NCBI GenBank assembly: GCA_947382415.1
Contig: CANCYO010000087.1
Span: 1 to 9,924, forward strand
Length of the DNA: 9,924 bases
Source: an uncultured Lachnospiraceae bacterium
GTDB taxonomy: Bacteria > Bacillota > Clostridia > Lachnospirales > Lachnospiraceae
Reading direction: 5' to 3'
Shown here: piece after piece, positions 6,098 to 9,924 of the stretch
Layout: every line of letters begins with the position of its first letter
Numbering within the stretch: the first letter of the stretch is position 1
Position numbers and translations under genes: made by a program
The notes under the pieces: generated by a model
Seen by the model: only the letters and a program-made list of their open reading frames with translations
What the model was told of the DNA's origin: nothing
Databases searched by the model: none

Positions 6098-6126
6098 ATT
6101 ATATCGAATCCATGTACAGATTACAA
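6098..6126 (-). promoter_or_regulatory. Sigma-A-type promoter driving the ncRNA
   Basis: A perfect -10 TATAAT (6103-6098) and a -35 TTGTAA (6126-6121, 4 of 6 matches) are 17 bp apart on the minus strand. The start is predicted near 6092-6090. It begins about 20 bp past the pckA stop codon. No start codon with a ribosome site follows within 300 bp, so the product is likely RNA. A weak inverted repeat (GTAAAA/TTTTAC) just after pckA overlaps the upstream edge. Confidence 0.75.
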
Positions 6127-6145
6127 CTGTAAAATCTGGAAACTT

Positions 6146-7873
6146 TTACAAAGAAGCCGCTTCGTCAACAATCTTCTTCAGAGCTGCCAGAGCTTCGTCA
6201 GGAAGTTTGTCATAACCTTCCTTCTTGGTAGCAAAGCCTTCCACTGCGTCCACACGATTCTGCATAGCTGCCTGGAGAGCCTTTACATACTCTTTATCGG
6301 AGAGGTCGGGCTTGAATGCATCGGAGGTCTTGCCGGACCAGTCGTACATGATCTCGATATCCTCGAAAGGTCCCCACTGCTCAAACTGAGCCTTGCCCTC
6401 CACGATGGTCTCGAGAATGCCCAGAGTATCTGCGGGCTTACACTTGGTACCCATGAAGTCTCCGGTGTTCACGATGTAGCAGTCCACATTCTTCTCCTCA
6501 ACAAGCTTTTTGAACTTCTCATAGTCGTTTACCAGAGGATAAGTTCTGAAAGGATTTGCGTAAGGAACGATGCGAAGCGCGTTCATATCGGTACCTGCAG
6601 CCACACGCTCTGCGGTGGAAGTCTTGGTTGCCAGCGTCGCACCCATTACGGATGCCAGAGCGGAACCTTTCAGCTTCACTACAGGAGGGATGGTAGGATC
6701 CTTCATGATCCAGAAAATAGCGTTTACGGGCGCATCGATCTTGTCTACGCGGTTAGGAGACCACAGTTTGGACTTGATGGCACGGCCGTTGCCGTTTCTG
6801 ATATCCTCTGTAACCAACTGAACGTGTCCATCCTCATCCAGAGTTGCGGAACAGTTCTGAGCGGTCAGCAAAAACTTGTTGTCGGGACATCCGGTAGGAT
6901 AATCCGCGGTCTTGTCAAAATAAGTAGGCTCCAGAGCGATGGATGCGCAGGTGTCGGAATTGATGATGAAAGCATCGTCATGCAATACCTTAATGCCGCC
7001 GAATGCATCATATTTGCCGTTATGTTTTGCGTGAGTCAGAGTGGACTTACCGGATCCGGACAGACCGTATACGGAAGCAACGAACTTCTTACCGCCCTCC
7101 AGAGAATACTCCTTCTGTCCGCCGTGGCAGGATGCATAGCCGTTTCTGTTTGCCAGAGCCCATGCCATGGTCAGAGTACCCTTCTTGTGCTCACCGAAAT
7201 ACTTCATGCCAAGGATGGCTGCGCAGTTCTCGTTGGTGTCAAAATAGCACAGAGTCAGAGGATCGCTCAGGCAGCTGTAATCCACATCGGGAGCCTCAAC
7301 AGGGGTCCACTGAGGATTGGAGAAGATATAGATATCCGGCTCCTTGCCGCCGCCCACAGGCTGGGAATCCTTATACATTGCAACATATTTGTCAGACATA
7401 TACTGGAAGTTCAGCATCCAGTTGTAAAGCAGATTCTCCTCTCCTTCGGGAATCAACAGATGTGCCTTCACCATGAACTCGGGATCGAGACCGATAAAGC
7501 ACTCTGCGTGATACATGGTCTGCCAGCGGGTTCTGTAGATGGCGTCCATAACCACCTTGTCGAGCTTTGCAGCGTCCACGCCGGGCTCACCCTTGATACG
7601 GCGGGCTGCCGCATAACGTCCGGTCACTGCGCCGTCATTGAAAAGAAGAACCTTGGTATCCTTCTCCAGACCCTGCTCCTCAGCCCTGTATACGGGCATA
7701 TCGGTAACGATGGTTCCGGGTGAATTCTTAGCAAGCTCGTATGCCTCTCTGACGGTGTTGATCTTCACTACATTGTTGGTGTAGAAAGCACCTTCGATGA
7801 TGGAACGCGTCTTGCTGAATCCGGGCTTGCCAGCACCAATTTCAGAAATAGGATAATACGCTTTTGTTGACAT
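6146..7873 (-). CDS. pckA: Phosphoenolpyruvate carboxykinase (ATP-type)
   Basis: PckA interconverts oxaloacetate and PEP using ATP/ADP in the cytoplasm. In fermenting gut anaerobes it can run either as gluconeogenesis or as ATP-yielding PEP carboxylation; the direction here is inference. The 575-residue protein keeps the active-site layout: K230-K231 in FGEHKKG, H250 in SCHGG, a P-loop GLSGSGKS (270-277) and the metal-binding pair D299-D300 in LHDDAF. The KK-to-His spacing equals that of the E. coli enzyme, but the usual signature around GDDEH is replaced and P-loop-to-DD is about 9 residues longer, so it is a divergent, longer subfamily. The open frame extends upstream to 7999, but the ATG at 7873 (MSTKAYYPISEIGAGK) follows a perfect AAGGAGG at 9 bp, and the promoter lies inside the extension. 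It appears monocistronic. Confidence 0.95.
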   Translation of the reverse strand: MSTKAYYPISEIGAGKPGFSKTRSIIEGAFYTNNVVKINTVREAYELAKNSPGTIVTDMPVYRAEEQGLEKDTKVLLFNDGAVTGRYAAARRIKGEPGVDAAKLDKVVMDAIYRTRWQTMYHAECFIGLDPEFMVKAHLLIPEGEENLLYNWMLNFQYMSDKYVAMYKDSQPVGGGKEPDIYIFSNPQWTPVEAPDVDYSCLSDPLTLCYFDTNENCAAILGMKYFGEHKKGTLTMAWALANRNGYASCHGGQKEYSLEGGKKFVASVYGLSGSGKSTLTHAKHNGKYDAFGGIKVLHDDAFIINSDTCASIALEPTYFDKTADYPTGCPDNKFLLTAQNCSATLDEDGHVQLVTEDIRNGNGRAIKSKLWSPNRVDKIDAPVNAIFWIMKDPTIPPVVKLKGSALASVMGATLATKTSTAERVAAGTDMNALRIVPYANPFRTYPLVNDYEKFKKLVEEKNVDCYIVNTGDFMGTKCKPADTLGILETIVEGKAQFEQWGPFEDIEIMYDWSGKTSDAFKPDLSDKEYVKALQAAMQNRVDAVEGFATKKEGYDKLPDEALAALKKIVDEAASL

Positions 7874-7884
7874 TTGGTACGTCC

Positions 7885-7963
7885 TCCTTAATATTTGTAT
7901 TTTTACCGCTGTGGAACCGCGGTGTCTTGTAAATCCGCAAAACCGGCTTTCCGGCGCCGGTTT
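7885..7963 (-). promoter_or_regulatory. Structured 5' leader of pckA (two hairpins)
   Basis: The untranslated leader of about 90 nt contains AACCGGC/GCCGGTT (7 bp, about 7963-7942; the loop is itself GC-rich) followed by TTTTG, then ACCGC/GCGGT (about 7920-7902), then an A-rich stretch and the AAGGAGG site. The first hairpin followed by T residues resembles a weak attenuator. I recognise no known riboswitch. Confidence 0.4.
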
Positions 7964-7970
7964 CCATATC

Positions 7971-7999
7971 ATTATCTCAAAACGTGTTTCAAAAGTCAA
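7971..7999 (-). promoter_or_regulatory. Sigma-A-type promoter of pckA
   Basis: A -35 TTGACT (7999-7994) and a -10 GATAAT (7976-7971), each matching 5 of 6 consensus bases, are 17 bp apart. The predicted start is near 7964. The promoter lies 39 bp beyond the aminopeptidase stop codon, with only a weak A/T-rich inverted repeat between. Confidence 0.88.
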
Positions 8000-8038
8000 G
8001 AAAGGGCCTGAAAATTTATAAGGATTTTAGAGATCGGT

Positions 8039-9853
8039 CTACGCTCTGGTTTCCTGTTTGAGCCAGGTTCGCTCATCAGGATTCAGATGGGGGGCGATGC
8101 GTTCGTAGACTTCTTTCTGGTATTCGTATAGCATGGTCTTCGTGGTCTCCGTGAGGTGTTGTTCGTCGACCGCGTCAAAGTCGATGGGTACCCAGGTCAG
8201 GGTCTCAAAGTGCATGAACTGTCCGTATTCGTTCTTAATGTCGTTTCGCGCAACCATCACATTCTCAATGCGGATGCCGTGGCTGCCCTCGATATAGATT
8301 CCCGGCTCGTTGGTGATGTCCATACCCTCTTCAAATACGGCGTCCTCCTGTCCCTTCGCGAAGCGCCAGCGCATGTTTTGGGGACCCTCATGCACATTTA
8401 ATATATAGCCCACGCCGTGTCCGGTGCCGCATTTGTAGTCAAGTCCCAGATTCCAGATCGGCTGTCTGGCCAGTATGTCAAGATTGCGCCCGCTGCAGCC
8501 GTACAGCCATCTGGCATGGGTGAGCTGCATCACCGCGTTCACTACCATGGTATAATGAAGCTTTTGTTCGTCGGAGACAGGGCCCAGCGCAATGGTGCGG
8601 GTCACGTCAGTGGTACCTCCCAGATACTGTCCGCCGGAGTCCACCAGAAACAGTCCCTCCGGGCGCAGTACGGCATGGTTCTCCGGCGTGGCCTCATAGT
8701 GCATCATGGCTGCGTTTGCGCCGTAACCGGCGATGGTCGGAAAGGATAAATCCAGAAATTCGGGAATCTCCCGGCGGAATGCCTCCAGTTTTTCCGCGGC
8801 GCTGACCTCAGTGATCTCGGTTTTGCCGATATTGGTCTTGAGCCAGTAAATGAATTTGGTCAGAGCTACGCTGTCCTTCAGATAAATATCCTTCATATGG
8901 GCAAGTTCTGTGGGATTTTTTATCGCTTTTAAGGACTCCGTGGGGTTGTTTGCCTCGATGAGCGTCTGTCCGGAAGCCAGAGCCCGATAAAGGGTATAGC
9001 TGCAATAGCGCATATCCAATAAGATTTTGCGATCCGGAGTGAGGCTCTCCAGATAGGGTACGATGTCCTCATATGCGCGAACTTCAATCTGATTGGCGGT
9101 AAAATGGGCTTTGGCCTGCTCATCCAGGGCATTTTTCTGTATGAAGAGGACAGCCGTAGTTTGGGTAATATAACCGTAGGACATGGCTACGGGATTGCAT
9201 TCCACATCACAGCCTCTGATATTAAACAGCCACATGAGATCGTCCAGCTTGGTGAGAAGCAGCTCCTGTGCGCCTGCTGCCGAGAGCTTCTCCCTCACAT
9301 CCGAGAGCTTCTCCGATACGCTGCGTCCCGCAAGGTCTTCTGCGATCACCGTTACTTTTCCTGCGGGGAAGTCCGGTCTGTCCGGCCAGAGCTCCTCCGC
9401 CAGATCCTCTGTGCAGTGAATGCGGATATTCTTGCCGGCGGTTATGAACTTTTCCTCATAGCGTCTCCCGTCCCTGGCGGCAATCACCCGCCCGTCAAAT
9501 CCAAGTGTTTCGCCATTTTGCATCTGTGCGGTCAGGAACTCTTCTATGCTCGGCACACCCTCTTCCTGCATACGGTACAGCTCCACGCCGGTGCCTGCCA
9601 ATTCCTTCTCAGCCTGAATAAAGTAGCGGCCGTCCGTCCACAGACCCGCTCCCTCCTGCCATACCACCAGTGTACCGTTGGAACCCGTAAAATTACAGAA
9701 ATACTCACGCACCTTAAAATAGTCGCTTACATACTCCGAGCTGTGAAAATCAGCCGTGGGCATCATATAGCAATCTATGCCCTTTTCCTGCATGTTTGCG
9801 CGTAAAAGCGTCAGTCTGTCCTGTATGATTTTGTTTTCCATTCCACTATCCAT
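8039..9853 (-). CDS. Xaa-Pro aminopeptidase (M24B, long three-domain form)
   Basis: This cytoplasmic-type metallopeptidase removes an N-terminal residue preceding proline and so helps degrade proline-containing peptides. At 604 residues it is the long form, resembling eukaryotic XPNPEP1: creatinase-like domains at about 10-145 and 165-315, a pita-bread catalytic domain at 320-535, and a C-terminal extension. All five dinuclear-metal ligands are present: D405 and D416 (VDSGGQYLGGTTDVTR), H479 (GTGHGVG), E516 (TNEPGIY) and E530 (GIRIENV). The NAAMMHY segment supplies the active-site His. There is no signal peptide. The ATG at 9853 follows a purine-rich GGAAGTGGAAAAG stretch; an ATG four codons later is also possible. 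pckA lies downstream but has its own promoter, so the two are probably separate units. Substrate is inferred from the family. Confidence 0.95.
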   Translation of the reverse strand: MDSGMENKIIQDRLTLLRANMQEKGIDCYMMPTADFHSSEYVSDYFKVREYFCNFTGSNGTLVVWQEGAGLWTDGRYFIQAEKELAGTGVELYRMQEEGVPSIEEFLTAQMQNGETLGFDGRVIAARDGRRYEEKFITAGKNIRIHCTEDLAEELWPDRPDFPAGKVTVIAEDLAGRSVSEKLSDVREKLSAAGAQELLLTKLDDLMWLFNIRGCDVECNPVAMSYGYITQTTAVLFIQKNALDEQAKAHFTANQIEVRAYEDIVPYLESLTPDRKILLDMRYCSYTLYRALASGQTLIEANNPTESLKAIKNPTELAHMKDIYLKDSVALTKFIYWLKTNIGKTEITEVSAAEKLEAFRREIPEFLDLSFPTIAGYGANAAMMHYEATPENHAVLRPEGLFLVDSGGQYLGGTTDVTRTIALGPVSDEQKLHYTMVVNAVMQLTHARWLYGCSGRNLDILARQPIWNLGLDYKCGTGHGVGYILNVHEGPQNMRWRFAKGQEDAVFEEGMDITNEPGIYIEGSHGIRIENVMVARNDIKNEYGQFMHFETLTWVPIDFDAVDEQHLTETTKTMLYEYQKEVYERIAPHLNPDERTWLKQETRA

Positions 9854-9924
9854 TTCTTTTCCACTTCCTTCCTACTATTAGTATTGTCATAGCCATTCTT
9901 TACCTTTTCTATAGGTTCGGCTAT
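9854..9924 (-). other. Upstream region of the aminopeptidase gene
   Basis: The 71 bp before the gene run to the window edge. They contain an inverted repeat ATAGCC (9889-9894)/GGCTAT (9919-9924) with 24 bp between, a small palindrome ACTA-T-TAGT near 9874-9882, and a purine-rich ribosome site region. I could not identify a convincing -35/-10 pair; the promoter may lie beyond the window. Confidence 0.35.

Noticed and set aside
6824..7723. Plus-strand 299-codon ORF opposite pckA
   Set aside because: Antisense shadow of the PEP carboxykinase catalytic region.
7874..7999. 42-residue N-terminal extension of PckA from an upstream ATG
   Set aside because: It contains the pckA promoter and leader hairpins, lacks a ribosome site, and the perfect AAGGAGG precedes the ATG at 7873.
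9104..9805. Plus-strand 233-codon ORF opposite the aminopeptidase
   Set aside because: Antisense shadow of the N-terminal creatinase-like domains.

Overview
The window looks like chromosome of a gut-type Firmicute of class Clostridia, most likely Lachnospiraceae. The reasons are the moderate GC content, strong AGGAGG-type ribosome binding sites, a T-box leader on pheST, a SpoIID/LytB-family sporulation or cell-wall protein, and a PEP carboxykinase of the long form I associate with that family. The species call is inference. Every protein-coding gene I can support lies on the minus strand; the long plus-strand ORFs are antisense shadows.

In transcription order (high to low coordinates): a complete M24B Xaa-Pro aminopeptidase (8039-9853); ATP-type PEP carboxykinase pckA (6146-7873) with its own sigma-A-like promoter and a leader with two hairpins; a gene-free stretch (5761-6145) that holds a probable structured non-coding RNA with a good promoter (about 5923-6092), a rho-independent terminator (5849-5875) and three 16-bp-spaced GATAAGC repeats; a two-gene operon of a membrane-anchored SpoIID/LytB protein and a YihY/BrkB membrane protein (5760 down to 2937, 13 bp gap); a small ComFB-family gene with its own promoter and a perfect 7-1-7 palindrome at the transcription start; then a textbook T-box leader (specifier UUC, phenylalanine) controlling pheS and the first 283 codons of pheT, which runs off the window start.

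The genes do not form one pathway. They are housekeeping units side by side: peptide turnover, the PEP/oxaloacetate node, envelope or sporulation functions, a possible nucleotide-signalling protein, and phenylalanyl-tRNA synthetase. No mobile element, CRISPR array, tRNA or rRNA was seen. The best candidate for something less described is the RNA between pckA and the spoIID-like gene. It has promoter, terminator and several long-range complementary segments, but I cannot assign its family with confidence from sequence alone.
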